From positions 434,001 through 498,000 of the forward strand of contig OX344752.2 of the NCBI GenBank assembly GCA_947034885.2: 64,000 bases of DNA, read 5' to 3'. Positions 10,097 to 22,553 of this stretch are shown piece after piece (the first letter of the stretch is position 1; each line of letters opens with the position of its first letter). The translations under genes and the position numbers were made by a program. Under the pieces are notes generated by a model. That model ran no database searches. It was not told the origin of the DNA and saw only the letters and a list, made by a program, of their open reading frames with translations. This DNA comes from Thuidium tamariscinum. Its lineage: Eukaryota > Streptophyta > Bryopsida > Hypnales > Thuidiaceae.

Positions 10097-12640
10097 GAAC
10101 ATGACTCTTAATCAAAATGTATCTAATTTAATTTAAAATTGTTGCTATAAGCTTTGATCCTATTTTCCTAAACCTCTATTGAATTCTTCTGAGTGACATA
10201 TAATGAATGTATTTGAATTGTGAATTTAGATCCTTGTATTCACATTGGGGTTACAAATATATGCTATTATAATATGCCACATGTACACAATAGATAGAAA
10301 TGGTAAATGTTTTCATATCATCATTGTTTGGAATTATTGTGGTAGGCATATTTTTTAATCTTGATACCAAAATAATAATTTTTGCAACTAAAACCAAAAA
10401 ACAATTTAAAAAATGGAGACAGTCCTTCAAATAAATGAAAGAAGTGAAAGAAGTTTAAAGTAAAATGTATTATTTCTTAAAATATGCAATTGAAGAGACT
10501 AAGACATAACATCCCCAAGACAAGGCCTCAGTTTTTCCAAAACCTAACATTTGTCTGTCACAATGTGAATCAGGCATCACTTTTGTGTACTCAAAAGACC
10601 ATAAAATATCACAATCAAGTAAGACAAGAAAGTGCCATGGTAAGACACTTTTGTACAATAAAACCTATATATGTCCTCTCAAAAGTAATCCCAAACATAT
10701 CTAGATACACTCAACATAAAAGGATGATACTATTTTATCCTCATGAGTGTAGAAAAGAGTAAGCTCCAAATAATCCAAAGTAGGAAATTGTGGATTTGAA
10801 GGCTCAACCTCACCTGTGCCCGTCCCAATCACAAAACAAACCAATGTCAAGTCAATGAGGATGTACAAGGTGTCTTCAGCTGTAGCCAATTGCTATCTGT
10901 GTCACACATCCATAAAAACCAAAAAGAGCAATAGCAATGCAAGATAATGAACCAAAAGGAGTAAGTAACATCAACTCCAAAGTAAAAACTCAAGAAACCA
11001 AGAAGACCTTATCCATTTCTACAAAGTGCAAGCACTTGAAGTTGAAAAGTTTGTTCATACAAAGCTCAATGCCACCAAAAAACTCCACAGTGAAAGATGA
11101 GGACACTGGGACAAGGAAGTCATTATATGTTTACTTGGTTACTAATTTGAATTTTAGGAGGAAAAGTCCATAGGAATGGCCATGAGGTAGTGGAACCACT
11201 TAATAATGAGATCTCATGTAATGATAATAAAGTCATACTCACATATCAGTATATCACCCATAGTGGGAGGGTGGGTGGTATAGTCTATCACAGAGGCTAT
11301 TATGGAATAGGACATCTAAATACACCAAGGTAATTTTATAGAAAGTTGATGTCCTTTATAAGACAACTATAGCATTTTAACCCAAATATCTGGGTTTCCA
11401 TAATTTATAGAATGCTTGGTATAGTCTTATGTTTTAGTTGTATGTTTTTTTGCAAAAATATAACTACATAGATTAGACTATGTGATGAAAAAATCTATTA
11501 TGAGTGCAAATAGTGGACTAAATGGGAGGCTAATAAATTTGGAGATTTGAACAATTCTAAGGCAAGTAAGATAGAAAAATGAACTAAATAGGAATTCAAT
11601 TCTTTTTCTATAAGCCTAATGATATTTCCATAAGTCAAAAGGTCATAATGGATTATTTTAGCCCTAAAATGGCTTATAGCATTTGATTGAACTTTTGTGA
11701 AAAAATTCCATGGCTAAAGAAGAAGAAGAAGAAGGAAAAAAAAAAGGCCCAAAATAGGGGAAAGAAGGAAAAAAATGTAAACAAAGATAACAAATATTTG
11801 GAAGAGAAGGGAAAATACCTAAATTCATAAAAACAAGGAAGTAGGGGCAAAAATGAGACTAAGCGGGTCAAAAAAGGAATTTCATATTTATGCATATACT
11901 ATGATAAGGGTATAACTTCAATACAAGTGTTTTCCATTTTTTAGATCATGGAGAAACTAAATCCTAAAATTTGAACACTAAGCTTTGAAGGCCTTAGTCT
12001 TCATCAAAAATAAACTTTGAATGGAAAGAATTAAAATTTCACTTAAATCATTGTCATAGGTGACGGTCATTGGTGACGCGGTCATAGGTCACAAATTATA
12101 CTATAAACAGGAAAAAAAATTAAAATTTTGAAAAAAAAATTTGAAACATAGGAATTTCACCCAAAAAAATTACAGAAATCTAGTTTGAAGGCTTCATGTT
12201 CACAGGCTCACCGCTCTAAGCTTGCACGCTAGCATTGTTGTAATATATACTACTTTATAAAATTTATGGTTGTGGAAACATTTGTTTTGAACATTTTTTG
12301 TGTTACAATGACATTAGATGATCACTTTACTATAATTAGCTTCCACACAATGACCTTTCAATGGCCCCAAACATACATGATTGAACAACAAAAGAAATTA
12401 CTATCTCATTTGAAGAAAGAAATGTTCTTGTTTGCCTACACATTTTAATATATTTTAACCTTTATAATTAATTTTAAAAGATAAAATAATTTTAGTTTAA
12501 AAAAATACAATATCTTCCTCTCTATCAATCTAAACTAGGGTGGCCCGTGCCGTTGCCACTGTCTAATTTTTTTAATGTATAGAAACTTCAAAATTCAATA
12601 ACTTTCATGTTGTAGGTTGGAACACCATGAATCAAAGCCC
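10097..12640. other. Intergenic DNA, no gene recognised
   Basis: Several frames of 60-90 codons lie at 10470-11173, but they overlap on both strands and show no motif. Around 11716-11780 the DNA is a GAA/poly-A tract. Nothing else was seen. Confidence 0.45.
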
Positions 12641-12716
12641 GTGCACCCCTCCTCGCCGAGGGCTTTCCGACGGTACCAAACATGCACCCGGGGGACTCAC
12701 GGTCCGGGAGATTTCA

Positions 12717-12752
12717 ATGTAACAAACAAACATACAAACAAACAAACAAACA
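12717..12752 (+). repeat. (AAAC)n microsatellite beside a GC-rich patch
   Basis: About eight AAAC/AAAT-type units ('aacaaacaaacatacaaac') follow a short GC-rich patch at 12635-12710. The patch stands out from the AT-rich surroundings but encodes nothing recognisable. Confidence 0.6.
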
Positions 12753-13452
12753 TCGTATCTTCATAGGAGGATTGTATTTAATGATTGGTATATACACCAT
12801 CCTTGTCTATAGTTTTTTTAATTGGGTTCAATTTTGAGCACTCCTCCTACTCAAAGGATCAAACATGTTCCCATATTTTGGAAGGTGCCACACTTCCACA
12901 CATTATGAATCCTTAAGTCAGTACCACAAATGACTTTAATCCCTAGCCTTGATAATATAAAACAATATAAAACATCTACCTTGATTTGTAGACTAGTGTG
13001 GCCTATATTGTGGCCACTGGATTGTCGACGTGCATACTACACAATGTAGGTGTGTAGCACATTGCAAGCAATATACATGCAAGCACAACCAAACAAAAAT
13101 AACAACAAATGTGCTATAGTCATAGAAAACAAAAAATAAACTATGGGATGTATTTATAGAGTACAAAGTGAATAAGGGTGTGCCACAGAAGCTCCTTCAA
13201 ACCCTGAAACCACTATGAAAAGATTGACACCACTACAGTACTATTCTAGTAACCTCCAATTCCTCCAACATCCGTTAAAAATGCAAGCTCCTATATACAA
13301 TGGCAACACCTTATCAGTGCGTCGCTGGGGTCTCACATTACACTGGGATTCCATATCCTGCACTATACTACAGGCTTACACTCAAGCTCAAATTGGCACG
13401 TAACTCTTAGCTGCTGTGCAAAACTTTCAAAGAGCATGAAAAGCAAATCATC

Positions 13453-16400
13453 TCAAGGGAAGAGTTCGACATAACCAGTTGCAACAGCCAAGGCCAGAAT
13501 GAGAATTGGAGGCACCAACACGATGGCTGCCACAATGCCAAAGAATGGAGCGTCGTTTCTCTCTGACACCTTGTTCAGATAGTCTTGGCGCCGAATGTTC
13601 CTTTTCTGAGAAATTGTCAGCTCCGGTACCACCACTGCTTTGTCTTTCTCCAACTTGGCAAGGGGCACCTCTGCCTCCCCTCCCTGACTCACCAGCTGAT
13701 CTCTGATCGTCTTCACTTGAGCACCTGGCCAATCACATGTCAGAAAATCCTCTTTTGGAGATTCCAAGTGCAGAGCAAATCTGGGACTCAGAGACGGGCT
13801 GACAGACTTCTAATGAGTTCAATGACTCCAATCTGATCATTCATGGATGGAAAGCACGGGCAGGCTTTTCTTGCTTGCAGGCCCTTCTTTGTTATAGTAA
13901 GGTAGGAGGCTCAAACTCTGAAGGGCATTAAAAGCGAACATGACTCAGAGGTACATTTTGCTTTCTTCAATATACCAAATCTGCACATTTCAGGAGGTGG
14001 TGGTTTTTTATGACCACAAATGACTCTTTTTTTCAACTTCAAAAATTTGTAGCTAATTCCATAAAGATCCAAAAAAATATGAAACAACTTGCATTAGATG
14101 CCTATTCCACTTGTCTTTCAAAGGAAAATTTACTTAGAAATATTTCAAGATATTTTACCTCTCCAAAATTTAGTTCCAACCCTTAAATGGTTAGTTTATG
14201 GACCTCCTACCTTAGAGGGACCCATTCCTAACCAATGTCCCATTGGCAATCAATAGGGTACTATAATTCCAACCAAGATAGGAATGGATTTCCATTTTCT
14301 CCTTGGAGTGCAAGTTTAGGTACTTTTCAAGGTTTAGACCAATAAATTCATGACACATAAGTGATCAAGAAAGTAGCAATCAATGAGTAGAAAAGTAGTT
14401 CTTGAATGATCAAAATTGAATGACTTTGGATACTAGTCAATGATCAAGCCCAACTTTTGCCTTTCAAAATTCATAGCAATTTCAATTCAAGAGATAAAAT
14501 TACGAATTTTTTTTCAATTCCCATCATTTCTATCAATGCACCTCAAGAAATATTTGCTATGTCTAGTTGTGCTTATTTGATCAGTTATGGGTCCCTCCAC
14601 CATACATTGAATGAAGAATCTAATCCTAACCGTGGAACACTGAAACACCATCCTAGTCATCGACACTGGCAGTCTCATGACTCACAAGAGACGGAGTGCT
14701 GGACAGTGGACACACTCACTCTCAGAACGCATTCTATTAATCGAAGGAATTCTACTGTCGAAGGAATGACACCCTGGGACACCCGGCCAGCTCCACTTCA
14801 CTTCTTGTGTGCATTGACGGCAACGTAGCTTTTCGTAAGTGCCAATCAGCTTTATCACGATTCGATCAATACGTCAGGAATGTAACTAACTCAATACGAC
14901 TCTTTAAATTACTTTGCTTTCAGACTTCAGGTCGTGTGATTGGGGGATTCTGTTCTGGGTTCCTTATAGAATTTCTGGAGTAATCTCGAACAAAGCCATG
15001 CTCAAATCTCGGGGTATGTAATGATCGAAAGCCATGTTCGAGTTTCATATCGCTTCAAAAGGATAATTGTTTCATGCAATAGTTAGTTGGTACAGAGCTT
15101 AGTAAGTTATAGAGCAGTGATCCCAAACACTAGTTGCTAAAAACACCACTAAGTTTGCTAAACACTCAGGTTTCAAACTGTGGAAATCACATACCGTACG
15201 TGCAGGTCAGATTTGGCAACTTCCTGCAGAAGTATTTTAATTTTAGGATTTCAACAATTCAACAACTTGCTTTCCTTTTCTTGGATTTCGGCACTTTGTG
15301 TTTCCTACTTCTTGGATAAATTGGATACTCTCAATTTTGGATAAATTTTTTCTATTCATGTGTGAATGGGTTACTTTTTCTAAATTTTCTCAAGAATAAT
15401 TCTTGGATATTCAAAAATGGCAACAATGAAATTTTCAGATTTTATTTTGAAAGTTTTGGACATGTTCCAAATTTTCTCTAGTTATTTCCGAAACTGACCT
15501 GCACGTACGGTATATTGTAACCAAAAAAATTGTGTAGATGATAGGTTTTGCTACATTAGGACATGTTTGTAAATCTAGCATTCTGTCCACAGGGGTTCTT
15601 CGAAGAGTGACGAGGCCGAAACAGCTTCTAGGTCATGCAGACCTTTCTGCTTAATATCTAATATTTTCTAGCTTAGGATCTACTCGGGGTTGCTCTCATT
15701 GATCTTCAAATTTTCCAACAATACACTAGAGTCTTCTATACTTTGGTGAGGACTTTTATTAATACCTTGAAGAACGTCATATCTACATATACCTGCATAG
15801 TGCGTCTTATAGTACACTCAATCCTCTCTACCTTGGGGAACAAACGGGCTTCAAAGTGCTTTTACACATGTATTGGCATATGAAAGATGACCAACTTCAC
15901 ATGTGTACCGATTTATATAAATTATGAAGATAAACATGGAGTGAATGTGCAGTTAAAAGAGTGCTGTTACTGTTGATGAACAAAGACTATCACTACGATC
16001 GCAAACAAAACGAACAGAAACGGCGAACAAAACCCTAATTGATTGTACTCTTTTTCTCGAAATGCTTCAGTATTCTTTTGAAACCGAACACAAAACCAAT
16101 GGCACAGGAATCGGCAACTGGAGCTAATACCGAAGTACGCACTTAATATAGAACTGTTTCTCTGAAAGCTGGTGTGGTGAGAATGCGTACAAAACAAAAG
16201 GTGAGAATGTGTACACAACATAAAAAATGTGTCCATAACATGAGAGGAAAATTTCGTAAGATTGTAAGAAAGAGACTGCGAGGAACTTACCTTGAGATCC
16301 CGTGGAGTTTTCAGTCATGCGCTGCAACAAGTCAAGATGCGATTGCGCTTGAGGACCCCCTGAAACCACCACGACACTCGTTCCCTGTTAGTCCCCAAAC

Positions 16401-16741
16401 CCTAAATTCCCAAATGACTTCAACAACAAAGTAAGTTCCATTAGCCATGGCTATGGCCGAAAGAGATTTAGGGTGTCCAGAGCTCCTCGACAAGCCTGAC
16501 CTGTCGTCGTACCATCGGTGCTCTGAGGCGCTGCATTCATGGCTTTCGATTCGGTTGCTGAAATCGCAGGGAGCTTCTTCCGCCACGAACCTGCCCTGGG
16601 GACACGCGAGTCGAAGCCGGAAACGCCACCAAGAATTACAGTAGTCCGGCAGCAGCAGCCTGGCAACCTCGAAACGGCAGTCACAGAGGCAGAAGAGCTG
16701 GAAAGCAACGAAAGCGACGAATCTCCAAAACCCATCGCCAT
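13453..16741 (-). CDS. Predicted plastid membrane protein, three exons, 193 aa
   Basis: The minus-strand exons are 16741-16501, 16359-16291 and 13724-13453. Both introns (141 and 2,566 nt) are GT-AG and in phase 1: donors ACAG|gtcagg and CAAG|gtaagt, acceptors tttcag| and ggccag|. The joined frame is open for 193 codons. The start ATG lies in a favourable context (ccATGGCG), with a second Met two codons on. Residues 1 to about 60 are rich in Ser, Arg and hydroxylated residues and poor in acids (MAMGFGDSSLSLLSS...SWRKKLPAISAT), as in chloroplast transit peptides. A charged middle (KLEKDKAVV, QKRNIRRQDYLNKVSERND) precedes one strong membrane segment at about residues 164-188 (FFGIVAAIVLVPPILILALA), then the C-terminus GYVELFP. 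I do not recognise the family with certainty; a nuclear-encoded thylakoid or envelope protein is the best guess. Intron 2 holds two repeats (13898-14214 and 15191-15513). Confidence 0.75.
13898..14214. repeat. TAAGGTAGGAGG-ended element in intron 2
   Basis: The ends are inverted: TAAGGTAGGAGG on the left and CCTCCTACCTTA on the right. The interior ('gaggtacattttgctttcttcaat', 'aaatctgcacatttcag', 'tatgaaacaacttg') is shared with about 39604-39904, and more distantly with 61403-61733. It is probably a small non-autonomous transposon. No clean target duplication was seen. It lies in the long intron of the plastid-protein gene. Confidence 0.6.
15191..15513. mobile_element. Small element with perfect 20-bp inverted ends, in intron 2
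   Basis: ATACCGTACGTGCAGGTCAG at 15191-15210 is exactly complementary to 15494-15513, with 283 bp between. Such ends are very unlikely by chance and mark a MITE-like unit. No obvious target duplication flanks it (atcac on the left, attgt on the right). The interior is AT-rich and noncoding. Confidence 0.6.
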
Positions 16742-16744
16742 GGA

Positions 16745-17005
16745 ATAAGCACCAATGCACTCCCAAATCATTCCAAATCACTCCTAGTCACTCCAAATCG
16801 TGCCAGAGGCTCCACTTTACTAGAAATTCTGCTAGAAGCTTCAATGCACTGAAAATTGTACAAGAAACTCCAATTTCACTAGACCCCAGTCGAGAAGCTG
16901 CAATTCTCACGAAATCGTGCAAGTCGCTCCAATTCACTCGAAATTCTGCAAGAAGCTCCAATTCTCTTGGAATCGTGCGAGTAGCTGTCGATTGCGTCAA
17001 GGGCA
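16745..17005. repeat. Degenerate minisatellite upstream of the plastid-protein gene
   Basis: About seven to eight imperfect units of roughly 30 bp vary around 'gaaattctgcaagaagctcc' and 'aattcactc'. They run from just 5' of the start codon of the minus-strand gene at 16741. They therefore occupy its presumed 5' UTR or core promoter. The units are more GC-rich than the desert around them. Confidence 0.65.
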
Positions 17006-17250
17006 ATTTTTTATTTATTAACCCATTGGTTTGATTTCGTTTAGGCGTTTGTGTGGTGAGCGCGGGTGTGCGTGTTGTGAGGTGGAGGATGGTGGACATT
17101 GGACAAACGTCGGGCTTGGGCTGATGCTGGCCAAATTCCCTCATGAAGAAGAGACTCCTTGCCCAATCATTCTTATTGGCTCTGTCCTTTTGGACAAAGT
17201 TCATGGCATCGACTTGGTGGGTTTTTGGATCTGTATTTCCAAATCTTATC
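17006..17250 (-). promoter_or_regulatory. Possible upstream promoter region with CCAAT motifs
   Basis: This less AT-rich stretch lies upstream of the minisatellite and the minus-strand plastid-protein gene. CCAAT-type motifs occur on the gene strand around 17173-17180 and 17098-17102. Position and composition are the only support. No TATA box or transcription start could be fixed. Confidence 0.25.
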
Positions 17251-17349
17251 TATAAACTTATTCACAGTGCAACATAATGATATAGAAAAACATGTGCTTG
17301 GGGCACCAGGGCAGTTTAGGGGGGAAGCCACCTACTATGCTTAAGACCT

Positions 17350-18760
17350 AGGTGAACCCCTAGCTAGCCAAGGAAGGTTGCCTACACAAACACCATTCTT
17401 GTTTAATTTCCCCTCTATTTAATATTTTAGTATTTTTTAGCAATAAAACTAATAATATTGTTCACCTAAGACAGAGCCTCACGCTTACATTGTTCTTGTT
17501 TATTTTTGGTTTGAAAGAGGATCAAAAAGAAATCTATAGCAATTCAAATTGCAATTTTTGAACTCAAAATTATATACAATTATTCAAAGTAAAAGGTGCA
17601 TAGGTTTCTATTGATGCTCATAGATTGTAGCAATAATGAATTAAAATCTGCCTTTGAATGGAGCAAGTTAGTCTTAAAATTAATAAATAGGGCACTTAAG
17701 GATGTTCATAATAGTTTCATGAATGCCCCAACACTATATAAAAAAATGAACCACCACATGTGTTTAGGGAGATCACTCTCAATTTTTAGAAAACTACATG
17801 AGTTAAGAGATAGGGTCTATTTATTTAAAGGGGATAGATTTTATATAATTTGTAGGGATACTATAGGGTCCTTGAAATGCCACATATCCTATTATATATA
17901 AATTAGGCTATATAAAAACATCATTCAATAGGAATTTTTATTAATACATTAGTCTTTACAAATAGGGTTTGTACAAATATTTTATAATACAATGAGTATA
18001 GATGTAAACAATTTTTTTAAGTGAATGATAAAACCTACACCTTCTAGTAAATCTTGGGATTTTTTACTTGAGATTTGTTGTTGTTGTCAAATAATTTTAG
18101 TTTGTACGAACCAATCTTTTGATAAGTGTATCAACAATGTAACAACATGTAGGAATGAGACAACATGTTACATGTCATTTGAAACTGTACAACAATTCTA
18201 GTAATGGATATATTAAAAAAAAGCATGTCTGCATGTAAGATATTAGTTTTGTGGTGCAGATTGTATATAGGTATGAAAAAATTAGACATGTAAGTTTTAC
18301 ATGTAAAATAGCCCAACTATTAAAACACATAATTGAATTTATAAAAAATCATAGGATATTAAAAATATACCTTTAGTATTTTCATATGTAAAAATAATAT
18401 CATCTTAAATACTACAATGAAGATAAATAACCCTACATCAAATATCCTCTCAACTCACATGTATACCTTAAATTACAAGGATTGATCTACCCAAGGGTAA
18501 TGTTTGACAACTGATTACATCAAAACTACATTTGATTTTAAAATAACATATTGATCATTTACCCTCAAATGTAATTAAATTTTTTGAATTAGTCATTTAA
18601 TCAATCATTATTCAATGATTAATATTTCATAACTAAAGCCTTTATTCATTGCTTACTATCCAAAAATTGTACACTTTGAATTACATTCTCTTCCATCTAA
18701 AAATGAGCTCTACTATAACAACCTTTTACACTATTTACGGTCCTTCTATGGGGACCATTC
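17350..18760. other. AT-rich intergenic DNA
   Basis: A 101-codon frame at 17596-17901 is the longest here. It has no recognisable motif and no supporting context. The rest shows neither gene nor clear repeat. Confidence 0.5.
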
Positions 18761-18764
18761 TTAA

Positions 18765-19666
18765 TCCCTAAAGCCCTGAGCTATGGTTTTTGGCAACATA
18801 AGTTTTTTGGGCAACTCACTAGTCACTACAAGTGGAGTTTTTATTTTTTTCTTTGAAATTTTTACACAAGATGTGCCCAAGGAATATCTTTAAGGCCCAA
18901 CAATTTTCATAACTTTTGACTATGTGGTTAAAAAGTTATGGCATGATATGTTGTTTTCTTTACTCGGAGGGCAACCTGGGCAGCTGAAAAAACTTCTTTA
19001 AAACAATTTTTTTTTCAAAAGTGAAATTTCAAATTTATTCTTTAGGTTTTTACAGACATGGGAAGCTTTGTTTCATTCCTTTTGGATTAAGAAGTCAAAA
19101 GTTATTAGGAATTTTAGTTTGTAGTTAGGTATGGTTTTCAAAGATTCTTAAATGACTAATTTTTTGTTTTGTTGAAAATTGATTTTTCTACTTTCTACAA
19201 ATTAAAACATTGAAGTATGTATTTTCTTGGCCAAAATTTGTTGTCTAAGAATATAGCCAAGAAAATACATACTTCAATGTTATAATATAGGTGTGGTTTT
19301 CAAAGACTCAATACCTACTTGCAAATTAAAATTCTTCATAACTTTCATCTTCTTAATCCAAATGGAATGATTCAAAGCTTTTCATGTTTGTATTAACCTA
19401 AAGAATCAATTTGAAATTTTACTTTAAAAAAAATAAAATTTAAAGAAGTTTTTTCAATTGCCTGGTCTGCCCACCAAGTGAAGAAAACAACATATCATGC
19501 CATAACTTTTTAACCACAAAGTCAAAAGTTATGAAAATTGTTGGGCCTTAAAGCTACTCCTTGGGCAATTTTTTTGTAAAAATTTCAAAGAAAAAAACAA
19601 ACTCCATTTATAGTGAGATGCTTAAAATCGCTACGTTGCCAAAAAATGCAGCTTAGAGCTTTAGGA
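18765..19666. mobile_element. TTAA-family element with long inverted arms
   Basis: The left end is TTAA then TCCCTAAAGCCCTGAGC. The right end, read on the other strand, is TCCTAAAGCTCTAAGC, with a decayed flank (atgaa). The two halves are imperfect reverse complements over several hundred bp: 'gccataactttttaaccac' near 19500 pairs with its complement near 18930. The half-unit also occurs at about 2700-3081 in another TTAA-flanked copy. The centre is a perfect 26-bp stem at 19206-19281. It is noncoding. Confidence 0.65.
19206..19281. repeat. Perfect 26-bp-stem hairpin
   Basis: The arms 19206-19231 and 19256-19281 are exact reverse complements (beginning 'aacattgaagtatgt') around a 24-nt loop. 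It sits at the axis of the larger decayed inverted element, whose outer arms have many mismatches. Confidence 0.8.
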
Positions 19667-19669
19667 ATG

Positions 19670-21596
19670 AAAGGAATAAGAAGATTAGAGGAGTATTTCT
19701 AAGTAATAGAATTTTGATGTTTTTGAGTCAGTTTTTTTGGTTTTGTTTTTTGTTTTCTTACCTTCTTAAAGTTTAGTATGTCAAATTGGAGGGTCTTTGT
19801 AGAGTTTCAAGACACAAAACTTCAATTAAAGCCTAAATTTCAATTTCTTTGTTACAGTTGCTAGATCAATATCTTTAGGTGCTAAGCTTTACATCATCAC
19901 AAGAAAGTCTACATTCAAGAAAAAATTAGGCCTTCTCAATCACCAAAAAAACTTTGTGTGGAACAATGATGACACTTAAACCTTTAACATGACATTTGGC
20001 CTTGATGATCTTGTTGCACATTTGATGTGTTGAATTTGGTGTTGAAAATAATGTGTAGAAGGTGCTTCGAAAATTTCAACGATGATCAATATTGTTGTAT
20101 TTTTAAACCTATTAAAGGAAGTTGTGGCTACCAACTTTAGTTGAAAGGGCTCGTTAATCTTTTGACTAAATAATATTATGAAAAATATATTGTAATCATT
20201 TTTGAATGCATTTTCAAGTTCTTGACAATAGAGTGATGCTCTTCTTGAAATTCATTCTATTATTAGCTTTGATAGTTATTTCATAGATCTTAGTTTTTCT
20301 ATTTTTGTACTTTGGAATATTTTCAATTTTTATTTTCAATGTATGAAGTTATAGGGGCAAAAGATGAAGATGGTTTTCTTTCTTGTTGAATTTTAGAGTT
20401 ACATTGCTCAAAATAACAATAATGAGTTAGTTGTAGAGACAAAAATAGAAGCCTATGGATATTAACTAGACCATATAGTTGAGGTATATGGTGTAATCAA
20501 ATTGCTTAGATGAATAAAGAGGAGGAGGAGAAAAAAAGTTTCTTCTTCCTCCTTTTAGTAGTTTCTTTTTGTTTGTTGTAGTTTGAAAAGCCATAGCAAA
20601 ATGTGTATTATGAATTTGAAAATAATAATTTGAGAGGATGTTTTCATTTTTATTGCAATTCAAAATCTTCGAAAATCTTTTCATTTAAGGATTTTACATG
20701 AAAGTTATACTTGATGAAGTAAAAGAGGGTTAATTGTCATAGAGTTTGATGGTAGAGTTTTTGAGTGCTCACAATTGTTTTGTTGAGAAGTATCTATTTT
20801 TTTTTATTTTGTACAAATTTGTATTGATTTTTTATCTTTTCAAAAAGCTATTGCATTCTTAGTTTAGAATTCAAATAAGAAATATATATTTTTAGAAATA
20901 AAATAATATTGAGCTACATTTGAATTGAGGAGAGGAGACTTCAATTAGCTATAAAGTTGAATAATAAGAGATTTTAATTTGAAATTTGAAGGATTTGTAA
21001 GAAGTTGTATTTAGTTTTTGAAAAATTGTCACACTTTTGATTTGGAGTTTTGGAAACAAATCTTCCCTACCAAACATTTTATATTCTAAAAAGCAATCTA
21101 CAAATAAGATAATGTTGATGGATGCTAATGAGTATGGTGCATTCCTTAGGAATTGTAGGTGCAAAATTATGTTTGGTATAGATTAAAAAATTGCTAGAAC
21201 ATTAGTCTATTCTTCAATTTTCTTCACATTTTGTCTCTTTTTCTTAATTTGTAGAATATGTATTTAGTATTGAAATTTGGTAAAGAACTTGCTATATGGA
21301 GAAGGTCCAAGTGAAAAATGGTTCTATTTGTCTATGCCTTCTATCTTTGTAATTTGCATGGTAGATTAGTGTTGGTGTTGTATTGTACATAGCATATTAT
21401 GATTAGCAAAGATGAGCATATCAAATAGTCAACTTTAAAATGATGAGGATATAAAAAGTCCAATGGATGACTTTTACTATTATGATTGAAACATAAAATG
21501 CATGTTTTAGTCTAAAATTGAATTATTTTTGAGGAAATGTATATCACTAAGGAAAAGCATCTTTTTAGAGTTAATCTTGATAATGATAAAATTTTG
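19670..21596. other. AT-rich intergenic DNA
   Basis: No gene or element end was recognised. The small frames on the minus strand at 20466-20684 and 20949-21164 lack motifs. Confidence 0.5.
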
Positions 21597-21600
21597 TTAA

Positions 21601-22549
21601 CCCCTCAAAGACCAAAAAGACACAATGTGTCCTCTACAAATTTGAAATGGCAAGTTCACATTAGGTTGAAACAAACCTCAATATTTTCTAAAGTATCTTA
21701 TAGAAGATCAAGTTGACATACTTATTGCATTTTTTTATTTTTAAAATTTCAATGTGAAAAGTAATTCAAATTTTATTTAGAAAATGTAGTCTAATAGAAA
21801 AAGAAAGAAAGTATAATTTTTTTTAATGGAAGGATTAATAGGTATGGAAAAAAATCCATTTTCATAGACATTTCTAGTCTTTACTTTAAATAAAATAATT
21901 GGTTGAAAAAAAATTCAAATTTGTATTTTTAGAAATCTTAAAAATCATTTCTATTTTTTTTAAAGAATTTCATGATGTAGTAATTGCATGGAAAAACTTC
22001 CAAGGTTTAATCTACTATAATTGATAATACAAAATAATTAAAATGATTCCAAGTTTATTTTTGAAGATATCCCAAAAATATATGCTAATGATATTATTTA
22101 TTAAATTATAAAAATTGATACATATGTAAATTTTTTGAATTTCGTAGGATCCAATTTTAGCTTTCTACTCCCTTTAGTTTGAAAATATGTACAAATTTGA
22201 GATAGTTTTTTGTTTCTCAGTTTTTCAAAATTAAAAATAACTACATTTGCTATAGATTCCAATTCCAATTTTTTTGGGGTAAGAAAGTATAATTCCTCTT
22301 CTTTTCATTTATCTTCTCTAAAAGCTATATTTTTGTGTATAAAATTACCATTCTAAATTTTTATAATCTAAAAATTCAACATCTAGTATTTTCTATAATT
22401 AATTCTATGAATACTATTATACTAGCCAAAATAGTCTTTTTGTATGGTTAAAATTAAAATTTTCAAGCAAATTTGTGTACAAAAAATTATCATATTGGAA
22501 TAATTCATTAAAAAAATTTGTTGTCAAAAATTTGTTGGGCTATGAGGGA
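21601..22549. mobile_element. TTAA-flanked element
   Basis: TTAA lies at 21597-21600 and 22550-22553. The left terminus CCCCTCAAAGACC matches the complement of the right terminus, TCCCTCATAGCCC. The length (949 bp) agrees with other members of the set in this window. The interior is AT-rich with no coding potential and no close internal match to the other copies. Confidence 0.55.
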
Positions 22550-22553
22550 TTAA

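Noticed and set aside
16332..16781. 149-codon minus-strand frame
   Set aside because: It is out of frame with the spliced plastid-protein gene and runs through its first intron; the exon model explains the region better.
17596..17901. 101-codon frame as a gene
   Set aside because: No recognised motif, AT-driven composition, no intron or promoter support.
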